Assembly (NCBI RefSeq): GCF_020217485.1
Contig: NZ_JAEKMI010000024.1
Coordinates: 1 to 64,000, forward strand
DNA: 64,000 nt
Reading direction: 5' to 3'
Origin: Mycobacterium sp. WUMAC-067
Lineage (GTDB): Bacteria; Actinomycetota; Actinomycetes; Mycobacteriales; Mycobacteriaceae
Below are positions 23,382 to 32,108 of this stretch, in pieces. Numbering within the stretch: the first letter of the stretch is position 1; the number at the start of each line of letters is the position of its first letter. The notes beneath the pieces are model-generated. The model was not told the origin of the DNA, did not search any database, and worked only from the letters and a program-made list of their open reading frames with translations. Made by a program: the position numbers and the translations under genes.

Positions 23382-26096
23382 GTGCAGACACACGAGATCA
23401 GGAAAAGGTTTCTTGATCATTTCGTGAAGGCGGGCCACACCGAGGTGCCGAGCGCATCGGTGATCCTCGACGACCCCAACCTGCTGTTCGTCAACGCGGG
23501 CATGGTCCAGTTCGTGCCCTACTTCCTGGGCGCGCGCACACCGGAATACTCGACCGCCACCAGCATCCAGAAGTGCATCCGCACCCCCGACATCGACGAG
23601 GTCGGTATCACCACCCGGCACAACACGTTCTTCCAGATGGCCGGCAATTTCTCGTTCGGCGACTACTTCAAACGCCGCGCGATCGAACTGGCGTGGACCC
23701 TGCTGACCAACAGCGTCGAGCAGGGCGGCTACGGCCTGGATCCCGAACGAATTTGGGCGACGGTCTATTTCGACGACGACGAGGCCGTGCAGCTGTGGCG
23801 GGAAATCGCCGGACTACCCGAAGAGCGGATCCAGCGCCGCGGCATGGCGGACAACTACTGGTCGATGGGCATCCCCGGGCCGTGCGGCCCGTCATCGGAG
23901 ATCTATTACGACCGGGGACCGGAATTCGGGGTCGAGGGCGGCCCGGTGGTCAACGAAGACCGCTACATCGAGATCTGGAACCTCGTGTTCATGCAGAACG
24001 AGCGCGGCGAGGGGACCGGCAAGGAGGACTTCGAAATCCTCGGGCCGTTGCCGCGCAAGAACATTGACACCGGCATGGGTGTGGAGCGGGTCGCGTTCAT
24101 CCTGCAGGGCGTGCACAACGTCTACGAGACCGACCTGCTGCGCCCGGTCATCGACGCCGTGGCCGCACGGGCGCCGCGCGGATACGGCTTGTCAGGTCCA
24201 GAAGGCAACCACGACGACGACGTGCGCTACCGGGTCATCGCCGACCACAGCCGCACCGCCGCCATCCTGATCGGCGACGGCGTCACTCCCGGCAACGACG
24301 GCCGCGGCTACGTGCTGCGCCGGTTGCTGCGCCGGGTGATCCGCTCGGCCAAGCTGCTCGACATCGAGGGCCCCATCGTCGGCGACCTGATGGCCACCGT
24401 GCGCGACGCGATGGGCCCCTCATATCCGGAACTCGTCGCCGATTTCGACCGGATCAGGCGCATCGCCGTCGCCGAGGAGACCGCGTTCAACCGCACCTTG
24501 GCGGCGGGATCGAAGCTGTTCGACGAGGTCGCCGGAACCACCAAAGCCGCAGGAGCGAAGGCGATTTCGGGTTCGGACGCCTTCACCCTGCACGACACCT
24601 ACGGGTTCCCGATCGAGCTCACGCTGGAGATGGCCTCCGAGGCCGGCCTGCAGGTCGACGAGGTCGGCTTCCGGGAGCTGATGGCCGAACAGCGCCGCCG
24701 CGCCAAGGCCGACGCCGCCGCCCGCAAGCACGCGCACGCGGACCTGACCGCGTACCGCGAACTGGTCGACGCCGGCCCCACCGAGTTCACCGGCTTCGAC
24801 GAATTGACTTCCGAGGCAAGGATTTTGGGAATCTTCGTCGACGGGAAGCGGGTGCCGGTTGTCACGCACGGCGCCGAGGGGGTCGATCGCGTCGAACTCG
24901 TGCTGGACCGCACCCCGCTCTACGCCGAGGCCGGCGGCCAGATCGCCGACGAGGGCACCATCAGCGGGACGGGCGCCGGCGGAAGCGCCCGCGCCGCGGT
25001 CACCGACGTGCAGAAGATCGCCAAAACCCTGTGGGTGCACCGGGTCAACGTCGAGTCCGGGGAATTCGTGGAGGGCGACACCGTCATCGCCGCGGTCGAC
25101 CCGCAATGGCGGCGGGGCGCCACCCAGGGCCACTCGGGAACCCACATGGTGCACGCGGCGCTGCGACAAGTGCTGGGCCCCAACGCCGTTCAGGCCGGAT
25201 CGCTGAACCGGCCGGGATATCTGCGCTTCGACTTCAACTGGCAAGGCGCCCTGTCCGACGAGCAGCGCACCCAGATCGAAGAGGTGACCAACCAGGCCGT
25301 GCAGGCCGACTTCGAGGTGCACACGTTCACCGAGCAGCTCGAGAAGGCCAAGGCGATGGGGGCGATCGCGATGTTCGGCGAACGCTATCCCGACGAGGTG
25401 CGGGTGGTGGAGATCGGCGGGCCCTTCTCGCTGGAGCTGTGCGGCGGCACCCACGTGCACAACTCCGCGCAGATCGGGCCGGTGACGATCCTGGGCGAAT
25501 CCTCGGTCGGTTCCGGGGTGCGCCGGGTGGAGGCCTACGTCGGGCTGGAGTCCTTCCGGCACCTGGCCAAGGAACGCGCGCTGATGGCCGGGCTGGCGTC
25601 GTCGCTGAAGGTGCCGTCCGACGAGGTGCCCGCCCGGGTGGCCAATCTGGTGGAGCGTCTCAAGGCGGCGGAGAAGGAACTCGAGCGCGCCCGGCTGGCC
25701 GGCGCGAAGGCCGCCGCCACCGACGCCGCGGCGGGCGCGGAGCGCATCGGTAACGTCCGGGTGGTGGCGCAGCGCATGTCCGGCGGAATGACGGCGGCCG
25801 ACCTGCGCTCGCTGGTCGGCGACATCCGCGGCAAGCTGGGCAGCGATCCCGCGGTGGTCGCGCTGATCGCCGAGGGCGAAAACGGAAGCGTGCCGTATGC
25901 GGTCGCGGCCAACCAGGCCGCCCACGATCTGGGCCTTCGCGCCAACGACCTGGTCAAGCAGCTGGCCGCGGCGGTCGACGGCCGCGGCGGCGGCAAGGCG
26001 GACCTGGCGCAGGGCTCCGGCAAGGACGCGGCCGGCATCGACGCCGCCCTCGATGCGATCCGCTCCGAGATCGCCGCGATAGCGCGGGTCGGTTGA
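23382..26096 (+). CDS. alaS: Alanyl-tRNA synthetase
   Basis: 904 residues, the length recalled for Rv2555c. GTG 23382 follows AAGGAAGAAG. The class II aminoacylation core (about 1-450) starts with the family N-terminus QTHEIRKRFLDHFVKAGHTE. The editing domain carries HSGTH near residue 581 and CGGTH near residue 687, the zinc ligands used to clear Ser/Gly-tRNA-Ala. The C-terminal DHHA1/oligomerisation domain ends in a Gly-rich segment (GRGGGKADLAQGSG). It heads an operon: ruvX begins at the base after its stop and is followed by mltG, aroE and a prepilin peptidase. Confidence 0.98.
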   Translation: MQTHEIRKRFLDHFVKAGHTEVPSASVILDDPNLLFVNAGMVQFVPYFLGARTPEYSTATSIQKCIRTPDIDEVGITTRHNTFFQMAGNFSFGDYFKRRAIELAWTLLTNSVEQGGYGLDPERIWATVYFDDDEAVQLWREIAGLPEERIQRRGMADNYWSMGIPGPCGPSSEIYYDRGPEFGVEGGPVVNEDRYIEIWNLVFMQNERGEGTGKEDFEILGPLPRKNIDTGMGVERVAFILQGVHNVYETDLLRPVIDAVAARAPRGYGLSGPEGNHDDDVRYRVIADHSRTAAILIGDGVTPGNDGRGYVLRRLLRRVIRSAKLLDIEGPIVGDLMATVRDAMGPSYPELVADFDRIRRIAVAEETAFNRTLAAGSKLFDEVAGTTKAAGAKAISGSDAFTLHDTYGFPIELTLEMASEAGLQVDEVGFRELMAEQRRRAKADAAARKHAHADLTAYRELVDAGPTEFTGFDELTSEARILGIFVDGKRVPVVTHGAEGVDRVELVLDRTPLYAEAGGQIADEGTISGTGAGGSARAAVTDVQKIAKTLWVHRVNVESGEFVEGDTVIAAVDPQWRRGATQGHSGTHMVHAALRQVLGPNAVQAGSLNRPGYLRFDFNWQGALSDEQRTQIEEVTNQAVQADFEVHTFTEQLEKAKAMGAIAMFGERYPDEVRVVEIGGPFSLELCGGTHVHNSAQIGPVTILGESSVGSGVRRVEAYVGLESFRHLAKERALMAGLASSLKVPSDEVPARVANLVERLKAAEKELERARLAGAKAAATDAAAGAERIGNVRVVAQRMSGGMTAADLRSLVGDIRGKLGSDPAVVALIAEGENGSVPYAVAANQAAHDLGLRANDLVKQLAAAVDGRGGGKADLAQGSGKDAAGIDAALDAIRSEIAAIARVG

Positions 26097-26615
26097 GTGG
26101 TTTCCGCACAGCACCGCGCGCCCGACCGGCCCGGCGATCCTGACCAGGACCCCGGGCGGGGCCGCCGGCTCGGCGTCGACGTGGGCAGCGTGCGCATCGG
26201 CGTGGCCTGCAGCGACCCCGACGCCATCCTGGCCACCCCGGTGGAGACCGTGCGCCGCGACCGCTCCGGCAAACACCTGCGGCGGCTGGCGGCGCTGGTC
26301 GCCGAACTCGAGGCGGTCGAGGTGGTCGTCGGGCTGCCGCGCACGCTGGCCGACCGGACCGGCCCGTCCGCGATCGACGCGATCGAGCTGGCCGACGCGC
26401 TGGCTGACCGCATCGCACCCACGCCCGTGCGGCTGGCCGACGAGCGGCTCACCACGGTGACCGCGCAGCGATCGCTGCGCGCGGCCGGGGTGCGGGCCAA
26501 ACAGCAGCGGGCGGTGATCGATCAGGCGGCCGCGGTGGCCATCCTGCAGAGTTGGTTGGATCAACGCCGCGCGACCCTGACGGGACCGGTGGCGGGGGAG
26601 CGCACCGATGGTTGA
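26097..26615 (+). CDS. ruvX: Putative pre-16S rRNA nuclease / Holliday junction resolvase-like YqgF
   Basis: 172 residues of the YqgF/RuvX RNase H-like fold: DVGSVRIGVACSDPD carries the first catalytic Asp, VVVGLPRTL is the third strand, and ADERLTTVTAQRSL the conserved C-terminal motif. YqgF matures the 5' end of 16S rRNA in E. coli, and resolvase activity has been reported for the mycobacterial protein. A Pro/Gly/Asp-rich N-terminal tail of about 22 residues precedes the fold. GTG 26097 is the base right after the alaS TGA; the stop overlaps the mltG start by 8 bp. Confidence 0.93.
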   Translation: MVSAQHRAPDRPGDPDQDPGRGRRLGVDVGSVRIGVACSDPDAILATPVETVRRDRSGKHLRRLAALVAELEAVEVVVGLPRTLADRTGPSAIDAIELADALADRIAPTPVRLADERLTTVTAQRSLRAAGVRAKQQRAVIDQAAAVAILQSWLDQRRATLTGPVAGERTDG

Positions 26616-27852
26616 CAGCGCGCGGCGTGAACGAGCCGAACCCGAGGCCGTGGGTCCACCCGGGCGCAGGTCGAGCCGCACCGCCCGCAATAAGGCGCAG
26701 CGCGGCCGCCGGCGGAGGCGCGTCGCCCTGCGCACCGCGCTGGCGCTGGTCGCCGTGATCGTGGTGGCGGGTGTGTTCGCGGGCGGCAAGCTGTGGCACG
26801 CCGTGTTCGGGCCCGGTGACGACTACACCGGAAACGGCAAGCGCGACATCGTGATTCAGATCAAGGACGGTGACTCGACCACCATGGTCGGGGAGACGCT
26901 GCAGAACGAGCACGTGATCAAGACCGTCCGCGCGTTCGTCAACGCCGCGCACGGCAACAGCAAGATCTCCTCCATCCAGCCCGGCTTCTACCGCATGCGC
27001 ACCGAGATCCCGGCCGCCAACGCCGTCACGCGGCTGGCCGACCCCGACAGCCGGGTGGGCCGGCTGGTCATCCCGGAGGGCCGGCAGCTCGACGACACCA
27101 CCGACATGAAGACCAACGTGGTCAACCCCGGCATCTTCACCCTGATCTCGCGGGCCACCTGTGTGGATTTCGACGGGAACCAGCGGTGCGTCTCCGTGCA
27201 GGACCTGCGCGCGGCCGCCGCCAACAGTTCTCCCTTGGCGTTGGCGGTGCCGCCATGGGCCACCGAACCCGTCGGTGAGCTCGGCAAGGACCACCGCCGC
27301 ATCGAGGGGCTGATCGCGCCGGGAACCTTCAACGTCGATCCGTCCGCGCCGGCCGCGACCATCCTGTCGAACCTGATCGGCGCCGGGGCGGTGGAGTACA
27401 TGAAGTCCGGGCTGGTCGACACCGCCCAGGCGATGGGTCTGTCGCCCTACGACATCCTGGTGGTGGCATCGCTGGTGCAGCAGGAGGCCAAGTCGCAGGA
27501 CTTCGCGAAGGTCGCCCGGGTCATCTACAACCGGCTGCACGCGCACCACACGCTGGAGTTCGACTCGACCGTCAACTACCCGCTGGACCGCCGCGAGGTG
27601 GCCACCACCGACGGCGATCGCGCCCAGAAGACGCCGTGGAACACCTACGTGTCGCAGGGCCTGCCGGCCACCGCGATCTGTTCGCCCGGCGTCGACGCGC
27701 TGAACGCCGCCGAGCATCCCGAGCCCGGTGACTGGTTGTACTTCGTCACCATCGACGGCCAGGGGACGACGCTGTTCACCAAGGATTATCAGCAGCACCT
27801 GGCCAACATCGAGCTGGCTAAGCACAACGGTGTCCTCGATTCCGCCCGCTGA
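26608..27852 (+). CDS. mltG: Endolytic murein transglycosylase MltG (YceG-like)
   Basis: 414 residues: a basic, cytoplasmic N-tail rich in Arg (about 1-45), one membrane helix (about 46-68, LRTALALVAVIVVAGVFAGG), then a LysM-like and a YceG catalytic domain outside the membrane. The catalytic Glu lies in ASLVQQEAKSQDF, and FDSTVNYPLDRR and TPWNTYVSQGLPATAICSPG are the conserved substrate-groove blocks. MltG cuts nascent peptidoglycan strands to end elongation. The start overlaps ruvX by 8 bp and the stop overlaps aroE by 23 bp. Confidence 0.95.
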   Translation: MVDSARRERAEPEAVGPPGRRSSRTARNKAQRGRRRRRVALRTALALVAVIVVAGVFAGGKLWHAVFGPGDDYTGNGKRDIVIQIKDGDSTTMVGETLQNEHVIKTVRAFVNAAHGNSKISSIQPGFYRMRTEIPAANAVTRLADPDSRVGRLVIPEGRQLDDTTDMKTNVVNPGIFTLISRATCVDFDGNQRCVSVQDLRAAAANSSPLALAVPPWATEPVGELGKDHRRIEGLIAPGTFNVDPSAPAATILSNLIGAGAVEYMKSGLVDTAQAMGLSPYDILVVASLVQQEAKSQDFAKVARVIYNRLHAHHTLEFDSTVNYPLDRREVATTDGDRAQKTPWNTYVSQGLPATAICSPGVDALNAAEHPEPGDWLYFVTIDGQGTTLFTKDYQQHLANIELAKHNGVLDSAR

Positions 27853-28666
27853 GCGCGCGCCCAGAAAAGCGGCGGTGCTCGGCAAGCCGATCGCCCACTC
27901 GAAATCCCCGCAGCTGCACCTGGCCGCTTACCGCGCGCTGGGCCTGACCGGCTGGACCTACGAGCGCATCGAATGCGACGCCGACCAGCTGCCCGGGGTG
28001 GTCGGCGGGCTCGGGCCCGACTGGGTCGGGGTGTCGGTGACCATGCCGGGCAAGTTCGCCGCCCTGGCGTTCGCCGACGAGCGCACCGAGCGTGCCCGAC
28101 GGGTGGGATCGGCCAACACCCTGGTGCGCACCCCGACGGGCTGGCGGGCCGACAACACCGACATCGACGGCGTCGCGGGGGCGCTCGCGTCGACCGGGTC
28201 GGCCTGGGGATGGGCGCTGGTCTGTGGATCGGGCGGCACCGCGCCCGCGGCCGTCGCCGGCCTGGCGCAACTGGGCGTCGGCGGCATCACCGTGGTGGCC
28301 CGCAACCCCGACAAGGCGGCCCGGCTGGTGGAGCTGGGAACCGCGATGGGCGTGGCGACGCGGTTCTGCGACCTCGACGGCGGCGGGCTGGCCGACGAGG
28401 TCGCGGCCGCGGACGTGCTGGTCAGCACCATTCCGGCGGACGTGGCCGCCCGCTACGTGGGCACCTTGTCCGGCATCGGTGTGCTGCTCGACGCCGTCTA
28501 CGATCCGTGGCCGACGCCGCTGGCCGCCGCGGTGACGGCCGCGGGGGGCCGGGTGATCAGCGGCGTGCAGATGCTGCTGCACCAGGCGTTCGCGCAGGTC
28601 GAACAGTTCACCGGGCTGCCCGCGCCCCGCGAGGCCATGGCTTGCGCGCTGGAGGCTTCGGATTAG
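27830..28666 (+). CDS. aroE: Shikimate dehydrogenase
   Basis: 278 residues from GTG 27830, inside the end of mltG. Shikimate-binding residues are seen in GKPIAHSKSPQLH (Ser-Ser pair) and SVTMPGKFAA (catalytic Lys), with NTLV and DNTDIDGV (catalytic Asp). The Rossmann motif is GSGGTAPAAV. It reduces 3-dehydroshikimate with NADPH. The Asp/Arg pattern after the second strand (ARNPDKAARL) suits NADP. It is separated by 1.7 kb from the other chorismate genes (aroC-K-B-Q) and is instead coupled to mltG. Confidence 0.96.
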   Translation: MSSIPPAERAPRKAAVLGKPIAHSKSPQLHLAAYRALGLTGWTYERIECDADQLPGVVGGLGPDWVGVSVTMPGKFAALAFADERTERARRVGSANTLVRTPTGWRADNTDIDGVAGALASTGSAWGWALVCGSGGTAPAAVAGLAQLGVGGITVVARNPDKAARLVELGTAMGVATRFCDLDGGGLADEVAAADVLVSTIPADVAARYVGTLSGIGVLLDAVYDPWPTPLAAAVTAAGGRVISGVQMLLHQAFAQVEQFTGLPAPREAMACALEASD

Positions 28667-28676
28667 CCTGCCGCGC

Positions 28677-29105
28677 ATGCGGATTGCGGCGGTGTGCCTG
28701 GTGCTGGTCTGGTTGGCGGCGTTGAGCTGCTACGACATCCGCGAACGACGATTGCCCAACGCGCTGACCCTGACCGGGGCCGTCGCGATCCTGGCGGCGG
28801 CCGCGTTGGCCGGGCGTGGGTGGCCGGCGCTGGCCGGGGCCGCGGCGTTGACCGCGATCTATCTGCTGGTCCACGGGGTGGCGCCGGGCGGGATGGGCGC
28901 CGGCGACGTCAAGCTGGCCATCGGCCTGGGCGCGCTGACCGGCTGGTGCGGTGTCGGCGTGTGGTTTTTGGCGGCGCTGGGTGCGCCGCTGCTGACCGTG
29001 CTGATCGGGGTGGTCTCGATGGCGCGGCGGTCGGGCCGCACGGTGCCGCACGGCCCGTCCATGTGTCTGGCCAGCGCGGCGGGGGTCGGCCTGTCGCTGT
29101 TGTGA
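28677..29105 (+). CDS. Type IV prepilin/TadV-like prepilin peptidase (A24 family)
   Basis: A 142-residue membrane aspartyl protease of family A24 with about five helices. The first Asp is in CYDIRERRLPN and the second in GMGAGDVKLAIG (GxGD motif), both on the cytoplasmic side as usual. The methylase domain found in full-length PilD is absent, as in TadV/CpaA and in Rv2551c. It processes leaders of pilin-like proteins; no pilin gene is present in this window. ATG 28677 is 10 bp after aroE, at the end of the alaS operon. Confidence 0.9.
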   Translation: MRIAAVCLVLVWLAALSCYDIRERRLPNALTLTGAVAILAAAALAGRGWPALAGAAALTAIYLLVHGVAPGGMGAGDVKLAIGLGALTGWCGVGVWFLAALGAPLLTVLIGVVSMARRSGRTVPHGPSMCLASAAGVGLSLL

Positions 29106-29110
29106 GGCCC

Positions 29111-30202
29111 TCAGTTTCCGACGACGACGGGGCGCAGCAGCGGCAACAGCTCCTCGCCGAGCCGGACCGTCTCCGACTTGTACGGGGTGTCCGAAAACAC
29201 GAAATGGCTGACCCCCAGGTCGGCGTATTTGCGCAGCGCGGCGGCGACTTCGGCGGCCGACCCGACCAGCCACGTCGTCCCGGCGCCTTCCCCGCCGTAC
29301 TTGCTCGGCGTCGTATACAGACAGGAATCGAGCACCTCGCCGCGCGCGGCGAGGTCGGACAGCCGCCGCTGGCCCGCGGATCCCTTCGGGTCGTGCAGCA
29401 GCTGCATGGTGGGCGTTCCGGCCAGGGTGGCGACCTTGGCCTCGGCGTCGCGCCAGGCCTGCTCGGAGGTGTCGCGCACCAGGGTGGTGACCCGGAGGCC
29501 GAATTCCAGGGGCGCGTGCTCGCGACCGAGCTTGGTGGACAACGACTTCAGCCGGTCGATGCGTTCGGCGATCCCGTCCAGCGGCTCCCCCCAGAACAGT
29601 TGGACGTCGGCGTCGGTCGCGGCGACCTGCTCGGCGGCCGCCGATGCTCCACCGAAGTACAGCGTCGGGTGCCGGCCCTCGGCCGCGCCGAGCGGGCGCG
29701 GCTGCAGGGTCGAGTGTTCGACGGTGTAGAACTCGCCGCGGTGGGTGACGTCGTCCTCGCGCCACAACCGGCGCAGCAACCGGATGAATTCCCGCGTGCG
29801 GTCGTAGCGGCGTGACTTGTCGACCTCGGCGTCGCCGTAGGCGGCCGGATCGTCGGCGCCGCTGACGATGTTGACCAGCAGCCGGCCGTCGTTGAGCCGG
29901 TCGAGGGTGGCCGCCGCGCTGGCGAAATGCGCCGGATGCCAGTACCCGGGACGGACCGCCACCAGGGGCGCGAAGTGGTTGGTGCGCGCGGCGATTGCGG
30001 TCGCGACCGTGAAGGTGTCCGGACGTCCCCAGCCGGTGCCGATCAGCGCGCCGTCCCAGCCGTGTTGCTCGGCGCGCTGCGCCAGGTCGACGGAATAGTC
30101 GAGGCTTCCCCAGCCGTCGACGGTGTCGTCGCCGCGATGGCCGGGCTCGACGGTATTCGGTATGTACCAGAGAAATTGACCCACCAGACAAGATGCTGGC
30201 AT
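29111..30202 (-). CDS. LLM-class flavin-dependent monooxygenase (SsuD-like)
   Basis: 363 residues from ATG 30202; the longer open frame upstream runs into the aroC promoter and start and is rejected. It is a bacterial luciferase-like TIM barrel: GWGRPDTFTVATAIAARTNH, VRPGYWHPAHFASAAATLDRL and NIVSGADDPAAYGD are the FMN/substrate blocks of the alkanesulfonate monooxygenase SsuD/NtaA group. It would use FMNH2 (or F420H2 in some mycobacterial relatives) and oxygen to oxidise an organic substrate. No reductase partner or transporter is adjacent. It sits where M. tuberculosis carries Rv2541-Rv2550 (recalled), and is divergent from aroC. Confidence 0.88.
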   Translation of the reverse strand: MPASCLVGQFLWYIPNTVEPGHRGDDTVDGWGSLDYSVDLAQRAEQHGWDGALIGTGWGRPDTFTVATAIAARTNHFAPLVAVRPGYWHPAHFASAAATLDRLNDGRLLVNIVSGADDPAAYGDAEVDKSRRYDRTREFIRLLRRLWREDDVTHRGEFYTVEHSTLQPRPLGAAEGRHPTLYFGGASAAAEQVAATDADVQLFWGEPLDGIAERIDRLKSLSTKLGREHAPLEFGLRVTTLVRDTSEQAWRDAEAKVATLAGTPTMQLLHDPKGSAGQRRLSDLAARGEVLDSCLYTTPSKYGGEGAGTTWLVGSAAEVAAALRKYADLGVSHFVFSDTPYKSETVRLGEELLPLLRPVVVGN

Positions 30203-30347
30203 ACGACCGCGGCGGCCCGGCCCGGCCGCGGACCGAATCGCGTGGTCACCCCTGGAATCAGGGCGGATGAAAGTCCGCGCATCGGGTCCTCGCGGCCGCA
30301 GGCTGCGCGAATCGGCTTTCGGAAGCCGCCATGGGAAGATGGGACGC

Positions 30348-31553
30348 GTGTTGCGTTGGATCACCGCCGGGGAGTCGCATGGTCGTGCGCTGGTGGCCGT
30401 GCTCGAAGAGATGGTCGCCGGAGTGGAGGTCACCTCCCTCGACATTTCCGAACAGCTCGCCCGCCGCCGGCTCGGCTACGGCCGCGGGGCCCGGATGGCG
30501 TTCGAACGGGACGCGGTGAGCGTGCTGTCCGGGGTGCGCCACGGTGTCACGCTGGGCGGGCCCATCGCGGTGGAGATCGGCAATACCGAATGGCCCAAGT
30601 GGGAGACCGTGATGGCCGCCGACCCCGTCGACCCGGGGGAGCTGGCGGATAGCGCGCGCAACGCGCCGCTCACCCGGCCGCGGCCCGGCCACGCCGATTA
30701 CGCGGGCATGCTCAAGTACGGCTTCGACGACGCCCGGCCGGTGCTGGAACGGGCCAGCGCCCGCGAGACCGCGGCCCGCGTCGCCGCGGCGACCATCGCC
30801 CGGTCGTTCCTGCGGCAGGCGCTGGGCGTCGAGGTGCTCTCGCACGTGATCGCGATCGGCCCGTCGGCGCCCTACGACGGCCCGCCGCCGGGTCCCGGGG
30901 ACCTGGCCGCGATCGACGCCAGCCCGGTCCGCGCGTACGACAAAGCGGCCGAGGAGGCGATGATCGCCGAGATCGAGGCCGCCAAGAAGGACGGCGACAC
31001 CCTCGGCGGTGTGGTCGAGGTGGTGGTCGTGGGCCTGCCCGTCGGGCTGGGCTCGTTCACCAGCGGCGACAACCGACTCGACAGCCAGCTCGCCGCCGCA
31101 GTGATGGGCATCCAGGCGATCAAGGGCGTCGAGATCGGCGACGGATTCGAGACGGCGCGCCGCCGTGGCAGCGCCGCCCACGACGAGATGTACCCCGGCC
31201 CCGACGGCGTGGTCCGCTCGACCAACCGCGCGGGCGGCCTGGAAGGCGGCATGACCAACGGCCAGCCGCTGCGCGTGCGCGCGGCGATGAAGCCGATCTC
31301 CACGGTGCCGCGGGCGCTGGCCACCGTCGACATGGCGACCGGCGACGAAGCCGTCGCGATCCACCAGCGCTCGGACGTGTGCGCGGTGCCGGCCGCCGGC
31401 GTGGTGGTCGAGGCCATGGTCGCGCTGGTGTTGGCCCGCGCGGCGCTGCAGAAGTTCGGCGGCGATTCGCTGGCCGAAACCCGCCGCAACGCCGAGGCCT
31501 ACCGGAGGGCGGTCGCCGAGCGGGAATCGCCGGCCGCCCGGGGCACCGCGTGA
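30348..31553 (+). CDS. aroC: Chorismate synthase
   Basis: 401 residues from GTG 30348, starting VLRWITAGESHG and identical in length to the M. tuberculosis enzyme; in-frame ATGs further upstream would add a basic tail and are rejected. All three chorismate synthase signatures are present: GESHGRAL near the N-terminus, the central GxASARET block (ERASARETAARVAA), and RSTNRAGGLEGGMTNG. The enzyme removes phosphate from EPSP using reduced FMN. It leads the operon aroC-aroK-aroB-aroQ, and its stop shares one base with the aroK start. Confidence 0.97.
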   Translation: MLRWITAGESHGRALVAVLEEMVAGVEVTSLDISEQLARRRLGYGRGARMAFERDAVSVLSGVRHGVTLGGPIAVEIGNTEWPKWETVMAADPVDPGELADSARNAPLTRPRPGHADYAGMLKYGFDDARPVLERASARETAARVAAATIARSFLRQALGVEVLSHVIAIGPSAPYDGPPPGPGDLAAIDASPVRAYDKAAEEAMIAEIEAAKKDGDTLGGVVEVVVVGLPVGLGSFTSGDNRLDSQLAAAVMGIQAIKGVEIGDGFETARRRGSAAHDEMYPGPDGVVRSTNRAGGLEGGMTNGQPLRVRAAMKPISTVPRALATVDMATGDEAVAIHQRSDVCAVPAAGVVVEAMVALVLARAALQKFGGDSLAETRRNAEAYRRAVAERESPAARGTA

Positions 31554-32077
31554 TGGCGCCCAAAGCGGTCCTGATCGGGTTGCCGGGGTCGGGCAAGTCC
31601 ACCATCGGGCGCCGGCTCGCCAAGGCGCTCGACGTCCGCTTCCTCGACACCGATGCGGCGATCGAGCAGCGCACCGGGCGCCGTATCGACGAAATCTTCG
31701 CCACCGACGGGGAGCGGGAATTCCGGCGCATCGAGGAGGACGTGGTGCGCGCGGCGCTGGCCGACCACGACGGCGTGCTGTCCCTGGGCGGCGGCGCCGT
31801 CACCAGCCCCGGCGTGCGCGAGGCGCTCGCCGGCCACACCGTCATCTACCTGGAGATCAGCGCCACCGAAGGCGTCCGCCGCACCGGCGGGAACACGGTG
31901 CGGCCGCTGCTGGCCGGGCCCGATCGCGCCGACAAATTCCGCGCGTTGATGGCCGAACGCAGCCCGCTGTACCGGCGGGCGGCGACCATCCGCGTCGACA
32001 CCAACCGGCGCAACCCTGGCGCGGTGGTCCGCTACATCGTCTCGCGGTTACAAGCCCCGGCGGGGGCCGCCACGTGA
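31553..32077 (+). CDS. aroK: Shikimate kinase
   Basis: 174 residues. P-loop GLPGSGKST, shikimate-binding DTD (FLDTDAAIEQ) and Arg/Glu (REFRRIEED), GGGAVTSP as Walker B-like strand, and the LID with RPLLAG. The start ATG overlaps the last base of the aroC TGA. It phosphorylates shikimate with ATP. The following 31 bp carry GGGGAGGAG, the ribosome binding site of aroB. Confidence 0.97.
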   Translation: MAPKAVLIGLPGSGKSTIGRRLAKALDVRFLDTDAAIEQRTGRRIDEIFATDGEREFRRIEEDVVRAALADHDGVLSLGGGAVTSPGVREALAGHTVIYLEISATEGVRRTGGNTVRPLLAGPDRADKFRALMAERSPLYRRAATIRVDTNRRNPGAVVRYIVSRLQAPAGAAT

Positions 32078-32108
32078 CCGCGCCGGCGACGGGGAGGAGC
32101 GGCGCCAT

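Noticed and set aside
24420..26789. 789-codon frame antisense to alaS-ruvX
   Set aside because: The sense strand encodes complete AlaRS and YqgF with all motifs; the antisense product is low-complexity, as expected in GC-rich DNA.
30203..30445. N-terminal extension of the luciferase-like monooxygenase
   Set aside because: It runs through the divergent promoter and start of aroC; ATG 30202 begins right at the conserved barrel.
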